DNA of 23,414 nucleotides from contig PKQY01000029.1 in assembly GCA_017577895.1 (NCBI GenBank), positions 1 through 23,414 on the forward strand, in the 5' to 3' direction. The position numbers were made by a program, and so were the translations under genes. The notes below the pieces were generated by a model, which was given only the letters and a program-made list of their open reading frames with translations, was not told where the DNA came from and made no database searches. The DNA is from Bacillota bacterium (lineage in GTDB: Bacteria; Bacillota; Bacilli; ZCTH02-B2). Shown piece after piece: positions 15,313 to 22,817 of this stretch. The first letter of the stretch is position 1, and each line of letters starts with the position of its first letter.

Positions 15313-16557
15313 CTATTTTTCCTTTTCCAGCAAAAATTTCATCTCTTGTGCCGTGTACAAATATTTCGGTTTGCCCAATAGTCCGATCTCAAACATTTGC
15401 TGGCGGTCGTACAGTGTCCCTTTGGGCACGATGTCGATGCGCCATTTGACCCGATATTCCTTCTCCAGAAGGGCCGTCAACCCATCGGGCAACTGCTCGC
15501 GGCCGGTTTCCTCCTCCACCACCAAGTGGACACCGTCGGGCATCGGCGCAGCAGCCCAAAACCGGCGGCACGGCAAACGGGAGACAACGGCATCCAAATC
15601 CCACAAATCGAGCCGAACTCGATCGATGTGCAAGGCGTCTTCCTGCCTTCCCCGGATTTCCAAGGCGGTCGTCCGGCCGCAAGCGCACGGTTTTTCCACG
15701 AATCGGGCTCGATCTCCCGTCACATACCGGATCATGGGCGTCGCCCGTTTTTTCAACGTCGTCACGACCAAATGGCCAAATTCCCCCGTCGGGACATCCG
15801 ATTGTAAGTCATCATCCAAAATTTCAAAGACAAAATCGTCCTCGATGGGGTGCGGCACCAACGCTTCGCAGTCAACCACCGCTGTGCCGATTTCGGTCAT
15901 GCCGTAAAAGTCGTACACCGTCACTCCCCACAGTTCTTCCAGCAGCTTCCGGCGGCCGGGAGGGAGCGTCTCACCTGCCGCGCAGATGGCCCGCAAACGC
16001 GGGAAATCGTGACGGGGTTTCAAACCCATCATTTCCGCCACTTCCGCGATCATGACCGCCTGCAGCGACAGACAAGTCAACACCGTCACCCCCAGCCGGT
16101 GCATCAAGTCCACTACCTTTGGAAAAGGCGTCACCGACGTGCGGCCGCCGGCGGGCACGACGCAGGCTCCGCGCAACTGGGCCGCTGCGTGAACCATGTG
16201 GGCCGCTGCCGACAAGGCATACGGAAAACGGATCAAGACGATGTCGGACGGACAAAAGCCCACCCCGCAACGGGCAATTTGTTGCGCATTGTACACGACA
16301 TCGTCCCGGGTGAACCAGATCGAAACCGGCTCACCAGTCGTCCCTGAACTTTCGTGATATTGCACCACTTCTTCCCGTGGCACTGCCAACAAGTCGAACG
16401 GGGATGCCCGGCGCAAATCGTCTTTCGTCGTCAACGGAAGGTTTTTCAGATCCGCCCAGGTCGACAACGGCACCTCCGGCAGTCGGGCACGGTAGAAGGG
16501 AGCGTTTTTGCTTCCCTGGATAACCCGGTTTAACACCACCAGCTTCTCGACCGTCAT
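15313..16557 (-). CDS. PaaK-like adenylate-forming ligase (ligase 1)
   Basis: A phenylacetate-CoA ligase-type member of the acyl/aryl adenylating superfamily. It would activate a carboxylic acid, probably aromatic, as an AMP ester and then perhaps a CoA thioester. In 414 residues it has the P-loop SSGTTGEP (70-77), the A5-like YGMTE (218-222), YVTGD (278-282) and a PCACG pair of cysteines (291, 293) of the kind that binds zinc in PaaK-like enzymes. The C-terminal catalytic lysine region is divergent (GKPKYLYTAQE). The ATG at 16557 is chosen because AAGGA lies six bases before it; the ATG at 16563, overlapping the amidohydrolase stop, has no room for a ribosome binding site. The substrate is unknown; an aminohydroxybenzoate is plausible. 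Confidence 0.85.
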   Translation of the reverse strand: MTVEKLVVLNRVIQGSKNAPFYRARLPEVPLSTWADLKNLPLTTKDDLRRASPFDLLAVPREEVVQYHESSGTTGEPVSIWFTRDDVVYNAQQIARCGVGFCPSDIVLIRFPYALSAAAHMVHAAAQLRGACVVPAGGRTSVTPFPKVVDLMHRLGVTVLTCLSLQAVMIAEVAEMMGLKPRHDFPRLRAICAAGETLPPGRRKLLEELWGVTVYDFYGMTEIGTAVVDCEALVPHPIEDDFVFEILDDDLQSDVPTGEFGHLVVTTLKKRATPMIRYVTGDRARFVEKPCACGRTTALEIRGRQEDALHIDRVRLDLWDLDAVVSRLPCRRFWAAAPMPDGVHLVVEEETGREQLPDGLTALLEKEYRVKWRIDIVPKGTLYDRQQMFEIGLLGKPKYLYTAQEMKFLLEKEK

Positions 16558-16559
16558 GT

Positions 16560-17333
16560 TCATTCCTTCCTTGCGTTCGCACCAATGAGCGCCAATATGT
16601 TGCCGCCGAGAATTTTCTCCCGTTCATCGTCGCTGATGGTCAGCAGCATCACCTTTCGCAGCTCGGCGCCAGGATGGGACAGCGGAAACTCGGAACCGAA
16701 AATGACTTTGTCGGCCCCCGCCCGCTTGACCACTTGATCAATGAACAAGAAATTGCCACAGGACGTTTCCAGGAATAAGTTATCCAGTTCCTGACACGCC
16801 TCCATGGCTTCCCGGTCCGCCGGGCCAAACCCCATGTGTCCGAGAATGAAATTCGTCTTGGGGAATTTGCGGGCAAGGGCAGCCAAGCGTGCGGTGGAAG
16901 CACCCGGGGAATATTGCACATGGGTGTACACGGGACGGCCATACTGGCCGCAAAGGTCCGCCAACGCTTCCACGGCTTTGCTGGCAAAGGAAAACTGATG
17001 CGTGATGGGAGACAGTTTCAGACCGCTGCTGCCCCGCTGAAATTCCCGTTCTAACATCTCCAAGGCGTCGGGATCGTGGGGATTGACGCAGGCAAACCAA
17101 TAAAGGGACGGTACGGCCTGACAACATTGATGCAAATAGTCGTTGTTAGGAATTGGATTGTCCGGCTTCCGCTTGCCGGTGATGTAGTCGGTCATCCGTC
17201 GCACGTCCACCATGCCGCCCGGAACGACCACCCCCTGGTCAATCCCTTCTTGTGTCAACAAGCCCACATACGTTTCCACATTCCCGTAATCGGTGGGCGA
17301 AAGATGGGCATGGCCGTCGACAATCAAGTTCAT
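16560..17333 (-). CDS. Amidohydrolase-2 family TIM-barrel protein
   Basis: A 257-residue metal-dependent hydrolase-like barrel. The N-terminal metal motif VDGHAH gives His8 and His10. Lys106 lies in GLKLSP, and further histidines are His138 (VYTHVQ) and His166 (ILGHMG). The last strand reads FGSEFP, so the nearly invariant catalytic Asp is replaced by Glu215. Family members hydrolyse or decarboxylate aromatic substrates, but relatives such as NatAM of nataxazole synthesis are reported to close benzoxazole rings. AGGAGGAG lies directly before the ATG, a shorter spacing than usual. It follows the amidase by 51 bases and adjoins ligase 1, so the two may act in sequence. The exact reaction is unknown. 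Confidence 0.85.
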   Translation of the reverse strand: MNLIVDGHAHLSPTDYGNVETYVGLLTQEGIDQGVVVPGGMVDVRRMTDYITGKRKPDNPIPNNDYLHQCCQAVPSLYWFACVNPHDPDALEMLEREFQRGSSGLKLSPITHQFSFASKAVEALADLCGQYGRPVYTHVQYSPGASTARLAALARKFPKTNFILGHMGFGPADREAMEACQELDNLFLETSCGNFLFIDQVVKRAGADKVIFGSEFPLSHPGAELRKVMLLTISDDEREKILGGNILALIGANARKE

Positions 17334-17384
17334 CTCCTCCTTTGGCGAAACTCAACGGCTTTGTCACGGCACTGTCCACAGCGG

Positions 17385-18782
17385 CTAGAACGCTGGCCGC
17401 ACCGACACGCCGCACACTTGTTGCAAATAACCGGCCACCGCCAGAGCCACGTCATCCCGCCATGGCCGCGCCACCACTTGCACGCCAATGGGCAGCCCTT
17501 CCTCCGAGCGCCCGGCACAAACGACCACGCTGGGCCATCCGGTCAAATTGAACGCCATCGCATAACCAAACCCGCGCATCCGTTCCGCATCCAACGAAGC
17601 ACCGTGAGGGAGGGCCGGACTGGCCGCCACGGGACAGAGCAGGACATCCACCTGTTCCATGAACGACAGCATCATGCTGCGGAACAAATGCCAACTGACC
17701 ATCAGGCCGCCAAACTCGACCGTCGTCATGGCTGAAGCTCGCATGCTCTCGAGCAACCGTTTCGTCAACGGATGGGGGGTGTCGGTGCCGACCATGTCCA
17801 ACAACCCTTCCAAAGAAACCCCGCCGTCGGCGCTCAAATAACTGTTCATGATGTCAAAAGCAAGCTCTATCCCCTCGGGCACTGCTTCCCGCACCGACAG
17901 GCCGGCGGCGGCCAGCGCCTCCGCACACCGGCGGACCGCCTGCACCGTTTCCGCCGTCGGCGGACTGATCCCGTCATCGGTAAAAAAGGCCAGTCGCAGC
18001 CGACACAATTCCACTGCCTCAGGTCGCCCTATGACCACGGGCACCACCGACGGATCTCGTCCGTCGCCCCCGGCAATGACGGGCAACGCCGTGGCAAAGT
18101 CTTCCACATGCCACGCCAAAAGGCCAACCGACAATATCGGCGCCAGCGTGCCGGCGGCCGGCGGAAAGTGGCCCGTGGCGGGCACCAGCCCGTTTGTCGG
18201 TTTGTAGCCGGCGATGCCGCAATAGTGGGCCGGTACGCGAATGCTGCCGCAGGCGTCGCTGCCGAGCCCCAAGGGAGATCCTCCCGCCGCAATGATGGCC
18301 GCCTCGCCGCCGCAACTGCCCCCCGGCGTGCGGCTCAGATCATGGGGATTGTAAGTTCTGCCGTACACCAAGTTGTCGCACTCATAGACGAGGCTCAATT
18401 CCGGCACATTGGTCTTCCCGAGGAGAATGGCACCACTGGACCGCAGCCGGGCAACGACAGTGGCATCCTCCTCGGGCACGTACGCTCGGCGGCCGCACGT
18501 TCCGGCACTGGCCACCAGCCCTGCCGTATCCAAGGCATCTTTGACGGTAAAGGGCACCCCGTGCAGCGGCCCGAGCAGCGTTCCCTGGGACAACAACTCA
18601 TCGGCTCGGCGCGCCTGCCGGAGGGCCGCTTCGGCATCCCATTGCACGACGGCATTCAGGCGAGGATTGACCTCGGCAATCCGTTCAAGATGAGCCTGGA
18701 CCAGTTCTTCGGACGACACCTCTTTGGCCCGAATGGCGGCAGCCATCCGGGTCGCCGATATAAACACGTCGTCGACCGTCAT
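17385..18782 (-). CDS. Amidase signature family protein
   Basis: A 465-residue serine hydrolase of the amidase signature family, which cleaves or transfers amides with a Ser-cisSer-Lys triad. Lys81 (VPFTVKDALD), cis-Ser156 in PGGSCGGE and nucleophile Ser180 in GSDACGSIRVPAHYCG are all present. The usual GGSSGG is GGSCGG here, leaving the catalytic residue intact. Later segments GYKPTNG and LTGWPSVVVCAG are typical. The start ATG overlaps the stop of the upstream ligase by four bases (ATGA), with only a weak ribosome binding site, so it probably depends on coupling. It is not GatA: there are no gatB/gatC genes nearby. The substrate is unknown; it may hydrolyse or form an amide in the pathway product. 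Confidence 0.88.
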   Translation of the reverse strand: MTVDDVFISATRMAAAIRAKEVSSEELVQAHLERIAEVNPRLNAVVQWDAEAALRQARRADELLSQGTLLGPLHGVPFTVKDALDTAGLVASAGTCGRRAYVPEEDATVVARLRSSGAILLGKTNVPELSLVYECDNLVYGRTYNPHDLSRTPGGSCGGEAAIIAAGGSPLGLGSDACGSIRVPAHYCGIAGYKPTNGLVPATGHFPPAAGTLAPILSVGLLAWHVEDFATALPVIAGGDGRDPSVVPVVIGRPEAVELCRLRLAFFTDDGISPPTAETVQAVRRCAEALAAAGLSVREAVPEGIELAFDIMNSYLSADGGVSLEGLLDMVGTDTPHPLTKRLLESMRASAMTTVEFGGLMVSWHLFRSMMLSFMEQVDVLLCPVAASPALPHGASLDAERMRGFGYAMAFNLTGWPSVVVCAGRSEEGLPIGVQVVARPWRDDVALAVAGYLQQVCGVSVRPAF

Positions 18783-20137
18783 TCGTAAACCACCCGGACC
18801 GTCTTGCCGTGGGGCCGGGGCATTTTTTCCACGAATTCAAACACGCACGGAATCCCCACGCCGTACTCCATGCGGCTGGCCAAGGAATCGGCCAATTGCT
18901 CCGACGGTTCTACCCCTTCGGCCAACTCGCAGCGCACTTTCAAGACGTCGGAACCGCCGGGACGGACCACAAAATGGTACCAGTTGCCGACTTCCGGCAT
19001 GCGCATCAACACTTCTTCCAGGTAGTACGGGGAAAACTCGATGCCTTGCACCACCACCTGGTCCACCATCCGCCCCCGCAAAAACAGCCGGGGCAGCGGG
19101 CAGCCGCACGGACAAGGATCGGTTTCCACGTAGCCAAGGTCCTTCGTCCGATAACGCAAGATGGGGCTGTGGTAACGCTGGGGCAACGACACGACGATTT
19201 CGCCGATCTCGCCCGGCTCCAGCACTTTTTCCGTTTCCGGATCGACGATTTCCACCACGGCGTGACCCATCAAAATGTGGTAGCCGTTGTGTTCGTCGCA
19301 CTCGATGCCGATGCCTCCACACTCCAGGGAACCGTAGTAAAAATTGGCCGTCGTCCCCCACATCTTCTCCACCCGTTCCCGGAAGGCCGGCGAACAACCT
19401 TCTCCCGTCAGCCACATCTTTTTCAAGGACAGACTCGTCAAATCAAAACCGTGGGCCATCGCCGCTTCCGCCAGCGTCACCGACCAGGACGGCGTTGTAA
19501 TGACCACGTTGGGCCGCAAATCTTTCATCATCTTGACGGTTTTTTCCGGCGTCGAATAAGCACCGCCCTTGCCTGCCGGTATGACCGTCGCCTGGCAGCC
19601 TTCCAAAAAAGTCTTATGGAAGGCCAAACCAGCCGAACTCATTTCATACGGCAGAGCATTCAGACAGACGTCCCCCTTCTCCACCGGAAACAGCGTCGGA
19701 TAGCCGGGAGCCAATTCGTGCAAGTAGTAGTCCTCCCACGTGTACATGATGTAAATTTCTTCTTCGCCGGTGGTGCCAGTGGACACTTGCACTAAGGAGA
19801 TGTCCGCCTTGTCGCACGTCAACAACACCCAAGGCTTGCCCCGCAGCTCATCTTTCGTGAGAAAGGGCAATTTCGACAAGTCGTCCAGACCTTGAATCTC
19901 ATCCGGATGCACGCCGGCCTGTTCCATTTTCGCTTTGTAAAAAGGCGACTTCTCATACGCCAGCCGGACAATCTCCCGGATCGACTCCGACTGGTACTCG
20001 AGCAGCGTTTCCACCTGCATCCGGTCGGGGAAGATGGTGTCGGAGGAAAAATATTTGGCGAGAATCGGCGGTTTGACGACGGACAAAATTTTTTTCTCAA
20101 ACAGGGAGTTCATCTCAGGGAGTTTCATCTCGCTCAT
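18779..20137 (-). CDS. PaaK-like adenylate-forming ligase (ligase 2)
   Basis: A second phenylacetate-CoA ligase-type enzyme, 452 residues, only distantly similar to ligase 1. P-loop STGTTGEEE (119-127), YGSLE (268-272) in place of YGxTE, YRTKD (329-333) where RTGD is usual, a cysteine cluster PCPCGC (341-346) and a C-terminal GKTVRVVYE holding the probable catalytic Lys445. The ATG at 20137 has GAGGTGAT at a good distance and starts inside the end of the preceding repeat-protein gene (23-base overlap). Divergence from ligase 1 suggests a different acid substrate or a different role, such as adenylation without CoA transfer. An intact zinc site and lysine argue that it is active. Confidence 0.85.
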   Translation of the reverse strand: MSEMKLPEMNSLFEKKILSVVKPPILAKYFSSDTIFPDRMQVETLLEYQSESIREIVRLAYEKSPFYKAKMEQAGVHPDEIQGLDDLSKLPFLTKDELRGKPWVLLTCDKADISLVQVSTGTTGEEEIYIMYTWEDYYLHELAPGYPTLFPVEKGDVCLNALPYEMSSAGLAFHKTFLEGCQATVIPAGKGGAYSTPEKTVKMMKDLRPNVVITTPSWSVTLAEAAMAHGFDLTSLSLKKMWLTGEGCSPAFRERVEKMWGTTANFYYGSLECGGIGIECDEHNGYHILMGHAVVEIVDPETEKVLEPGEIGEIVVSLPQRYHSPILRYRTKDLGYVETDPCPCGCPLPRLFLRGRMVDQVVVQGIEFSPYYLEEVLMRMPEVGNWYHFVVRPGGSDVLKVRCELAEGVEPSEQLADSLASRMEYGVGIPCVFEFVEKMPRPHGKTVRVVYE

Positions 20138-21998
20138 CGCGGATCACCTCACTTCGAATCGCCTTACCGGCCAACCATTGTCGCACGAGCGGACTCAGCC
20201 GCCCTTCCATCCCGGAAAGCGGCGTTCCCTCCCGTTCTTGCGCCCGCTCCAAAGCCTGGACGATGCGTTCATATTGCTCTCGGGAAAACACGGTGTTGTC
20301 TCGTTCGTATGCTTCCTTGAGCACTTGGAAATCTTCTTTGGCCAGACGGGATGGGAAAAAGGGTCTGGGCAACGCGTTCAACACAAAAGCCCGCAACATG
20401 CGGATTTCCAAGTTTTCCGGTTCCAGTTCCACCGCTTCGTTCAACAAATTCAAACCGTGATACGTCGTGCGGAAGATTTGTTCCGGCTCCACCGCATCCC
20501 GCGCCGTCAAGGCCAAGGCGCTGCCGTAGTACGCTTGGGCGAGGATATCCCCCGGGTACGTTTCATGGGCGAGACGCCAACATTCCCGAGCCTGCCACGC
20601 CGCCCGCCGGTTTCCCGCCACTCCCAACTCGTGCAGCCGTTTGCCTTCAGCGAACAGTTCTTCTTTGCTCCATTGGGAAAAATCGGGCATCTCGGCGGCT
20701 GTTTGGGATTCCACCAATTCTCTGTAGCGCGGGTCGGGGCTTTGTTCCGTCAATTGGGCCCACACTTGATGGGCTTCTTCCTCCATTCCCAAACGGGCAT
20801 AGGCAGCCCCCAGATCAAACAGCATTTGCCAATACAGCGGTTCAGGCAGAATGGACGAATCGTCGCGATAACGTTCCGTCAGCACGAGAAAATCCTCAAT
20901 GGCCGTGGCAGTGCGGTGAAAAAACGTCTCCGGCAACCGGTAACTGTGATAAGCCCGCATCAGGCGCAGCTGAACGTTGTCTGGATAATCAGCCACCAGC
21001 CGGTCGTACGTCTTCATCGCCTGGATGGTCAGTCCGATCATGCCCGGCACGTCTTCCTGATATTTTCCGGTCATGGAAAGGCAGTCGGCATAATAGGCCT
21101 GCACCAACGGATTGCGCCGATGTTTTTCCATGGCCTGGGAAAAGATGTCAAACGCTTTGAATGCGGCCTCCCGATCGCCTTCTAACGCCTGTTCGTAATA
21201 TTGCAAACCTTCTTGGGGAACTTCCTTGACCCAGCGTTTTTTCCACCCCGCCTTTGGTTCCGCCGCTTCTTTGTGTGAACGGTCCAACACTTTCTTCTCC
21301 CGCTTCAACAGTTCTTGGTACCGTTCGTCGGTCGTGGTTTCCTGCAGTTTTTTCCACAGTTGCTGGGCTTGCGCATAATTTTCCAGCTTCTTGTAGGCCG
21401 CTCCCCCCTCATACAGGGCACGCCAGTACAAATCTTGCGGTAGCAGGCTGTTATCTTGCTCGTAGGAAGCGGCGACAAAGACAAAGTCTTCCGCAGCCAT
21501 GGCATTGCGGTGAAAATACAGCTCCGGCAGGCGACGGTTGACAAAACCGCGCAAAAGACGGATTTCCACATCGTTCGGTGCGGCGTCCACCGCTTCGTCG
21601 AGGATCTTCAATCCCCGGAGCACGTTGCGAAAACGCGTGTTGGATTGCGGCGCATCCCGTCCCGTCAAGACAAGAGTGGCGCCGTAATACGCTTTGACCA
21701 AGTGGTTGTCCGGCACCATAGCCCGTACCCGTTCCAACAGTTCCAGCGCCTTCGGCACAGCCGACGCGTCGCCGTTGACGCCTTGCTGGTACAGCACCAA
21801 TGCCTCTTCAAACAGGGTGCGCCATGCAGGTTCTCCTGGCAATGTCGTCGGTGTGCCTGGAGCATCATTCTGCCACGCCCGGTCGTCAGCGACGGACAAA
21901 GAAGTTCTTCTTCGCGTCGACCGGACCTTGGCCCGGGTCTTTTGGGCCGGTTTTGCCACTGCGGTTCGTTGTCGGTATCTCTTTCTGGCAACTTTCAT
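20115..21998 (-). CDS. TPR-like protein with three tandem modules, unknown function
   Basis: A 627-residue, helix-rich protein with three copies of a module of about 150-170 residues (roughly 60-235, 262-430, 445-590). Each module runs AYYG..L.LTGRDA, a GL.ILDEAV helix, then an EIRLLRGFV..RLPE.FFHR..A.EDF block; in modules 1 and 2 this is followed by LYW..L...GAAY.KL and a W-containing helix. The third module is the most degenerate (its FHR is FPS). The pattern resembles TPR solenoids but with a longer unit. The first 32 residues are very basic (MKVARKRYRQR onward), with no signal peptide or membrane helix. It follows the single-module paralogue by 18 bases behind AGGAGG and overlaps ligase 2. 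A scaffold for the pathway enzymes is possible. I recognise no family. Confidence 0.8.
   Translation of the reverse strand: MKVARKRYRQRTAVAKPAQKTRAKVRSTRRRTSLSVADDRAWQNDAPGTPTTLPGEPAWRTLFEEALVLYQQGVNGDASAVPKALELLERVRAMVPDNHLVKAYYGATLVLTGRDAPQSNTRFRNVLRGLKILDEAVDAAPNDVEIRLLRGFVNRRLPELYFHRNAMAAEDFVFVAASYEQDNSLLPQDLYWRALYEGGAAYKKLENYAQAQQLWKKLQETTTDERYQELLKREKKVLDRSHKEAAEPKAGWKKRWVKEVPQEGLQYYEQALEGDREAAFKAFDIFSQAMEKHRRNPLVQAYYADCLSMTGKYQEDVPGMIGLTIQAMKTYDRLVADYPDNVQLRLMRAYHSYRLPETFFHRTATAIEDFLVLTERYRDDSSILPEPLYWQMLFDLGAAYARLGMEEEAHQVWAQLTEQSPDPRYRELVESQTAAEMPDFSQWSKEELFAEGKRLHELGVAGNRRAAWQARECWRLAHETYPGDILAQAYYGSALALTARDAVEPEQIFRTTYHGLNLLNEAVELEPENLEIRMLRAFVLNALPRPFFPSRLAKEDFQVLKEAYERDNTVFSREQYERIVQALERAQEREGTPLSGMEGRLSPLVRQWLAGKAIRSEVIRDERDETP
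21541..21566. repeat. 26-bp direct repeat, copy 1 (in the three-module gene)
   Basis: These 26 bases are identical to 22261-22286, exactly 720 bases away, and lie in the same coding frame of the conserved IRLLRGFV segment. This is the trace of a fairly recent duplication of the module. Confidence 0.85.
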
Positions 21999-22016
21999 CC
22001 CTGTGGCCTCCTGACG

Positions 22017-22550
22017 TTAAAAGCCGTGTTTTCTCAATTCCTGGTCATAACGGCTGGTCTGGGATTTTAACCGGCTCCAGACGGCTTTCGCTTGTTCGTG
22101 TTGCCCGAGTTTTTTGTAGGCATCTCCCAGTTCAAACAGCACTTTCCAATACAACTCTTTGGACAACAGATGCTTCTTGGCATCCAACGCCAGAACGTGA
22201 TTGAAATCTTCTACGGCGGTGGCTGTCCGGTGAAAATACACTTTCGGCAACCGGTTGCAGACAAAACCGCGCAAAAGACGGATTTCGACGTTGTTCGGCT
22301 CTTTGGCCACCGCTTCGTTCAAAATTTTGACCCCTTGCAACGCCTTTTGCACCCGTTCCGTCGGGTTGATGGCATCCCGCCCGACCAACGTTAAGACGCT
22401 GCCGTAATAGGCGTGGACCAAGTTGTCATTCACTTGTTGTCGCAATTTATCCAGCAAGGCATAAGCCTTTTGGACCGCTGCCTTGTCTCCTTCCACGCCG
22501 AGATGGTGCAACCGCACCGCTTCGGCAAACTCTTGCGACCAACTGGCCAT
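22017..22550 (-). CDS. Single-module TPR-like protein, paralogue of the next gene
   Basis: First gene of the operon, 177 residues. It is one copy of the module found three times in the following gene: AYYGSVLTLVGRDA, GVKILNEAV, VEIRLLRGFVCNRLP, VYFHRTATAVEDF, LYWKVLFELGDAYKKLG, AVWSRLK. It is closest to module 1 of the larger protein, with stretches of identical DNA. The ATG at 22550 was chosen because GGGGGGAG precedes it and MASWSQEFAEAV starts the first module helix; 26 upstream codons are open but lack a ribosome binding site. No signal peptide is seen. Likely a protein-protein interaction unit; function unknown. Confidence 0.8.
   Translation of the reverse strand: MASWSQEFAEAVRLHHLGVEGDKAAVQKAYALLDKLRQQVNDNLVHAYYGSVLTLVGRDAINPTERVQKALQGVKILNEAVAKEPNNVEIRLLRGFVCNRLPKVYFHRTATAVEDFNHVLALDAKKHLLSKELYWKVLFELGDAYKKLGQHEQAKAVWSRLKSQTSRYDQELRKHGF
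22261..22286. repeat. 26-bp direct repeat, copy 2 (in the single-module gene)
   Basis: Identical to 21541-21566 and in register with it. The similarity extends to neighbouring bases (both copies are preceded by CGGTGAAAATACA). Confidence 0.85.
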
Positions 22551-22582
22551 GGACTCCCCCCAATCGAAGTTGGATTCGACCA

Positions 22583-22609
22583 TTAAGTATGGAATTAGGA
22601 ATGGCTTGT
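22583..22609 (-). promoter_or_regulatory. Possible promoter of the nine-gene operon, mother-cell sigma-like
   Basis: The minus strand holds CATACTTAA (22583-22591) with AC 16 bases upstream (22608-22609), about 33 bases before the operon start. This loosely resembles sigma-K (AC, N16-17, CATANNNTA). No good sigma-A pair was found between the operon and the nitroreductase gene on this strand. The match is short and could be chance. Confidence 0.25.
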
Positions 22610-22763
22610 AGATAGTGCAGGAACACAAAATGGCGAGGATGAAGCGTCCATTTTTAATGGAGTAAACGGAAAAAAGGGAAAACGGGGTTTCTTGAGTGGA
22701 ATTTATTACACAGAAAATTCTATCATTTTAAAGTGCACGTATGTTTGCAGAACGCTCCTCTGC

Positions 22764-22792
22764 TTGGACGATGCAACAAGGTAAGCTATACT
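22764..22792 (+). promoter_or_regulatory. Sigma-A promoter of the nitroreductase gene
   Basis: TTGGAC (22764-22769), a 17-bp spacer and TATACT (22787-22792), followed by AAGGAGG (22801-22807) and the ATG at 22818. Confidence 0.85.
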
Positions 22793-22817
22793 CTAGCCAG
22801 AAGGAGGATGGATAAAC

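Larger units (their letters stand above)
13114..22550 (-). other. Putative biosynthetic operon based on an archaeal-type aminoshikimate-like module
   Basis: Nine minus-strand genes run without an internal terminator. Junctions are 4-base overlaps, short overlaps or gaps under 90 bases. Order of transcription: one-module repeat protein, three-module repeat protein, PaaK-like ligase, amidase, amidohydrolase, PaaK-like ligase, DHQ synthase II homologue, DhnA-type aldolase, 49-residue protein. The aldolase and synthase II pair is known to make 3-amino-4-hydroxybenzoate in streptomycetes (GriI/GriH). The joint pathway is my inference. Confidence 0.75.

Noticed and set aside
20115..21998. Basic N-terminus of the repeat protein as a signal peptide
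   Set aside because: No hydrophobic core follows the basic residues, so export by Sec or Tat is not supported.
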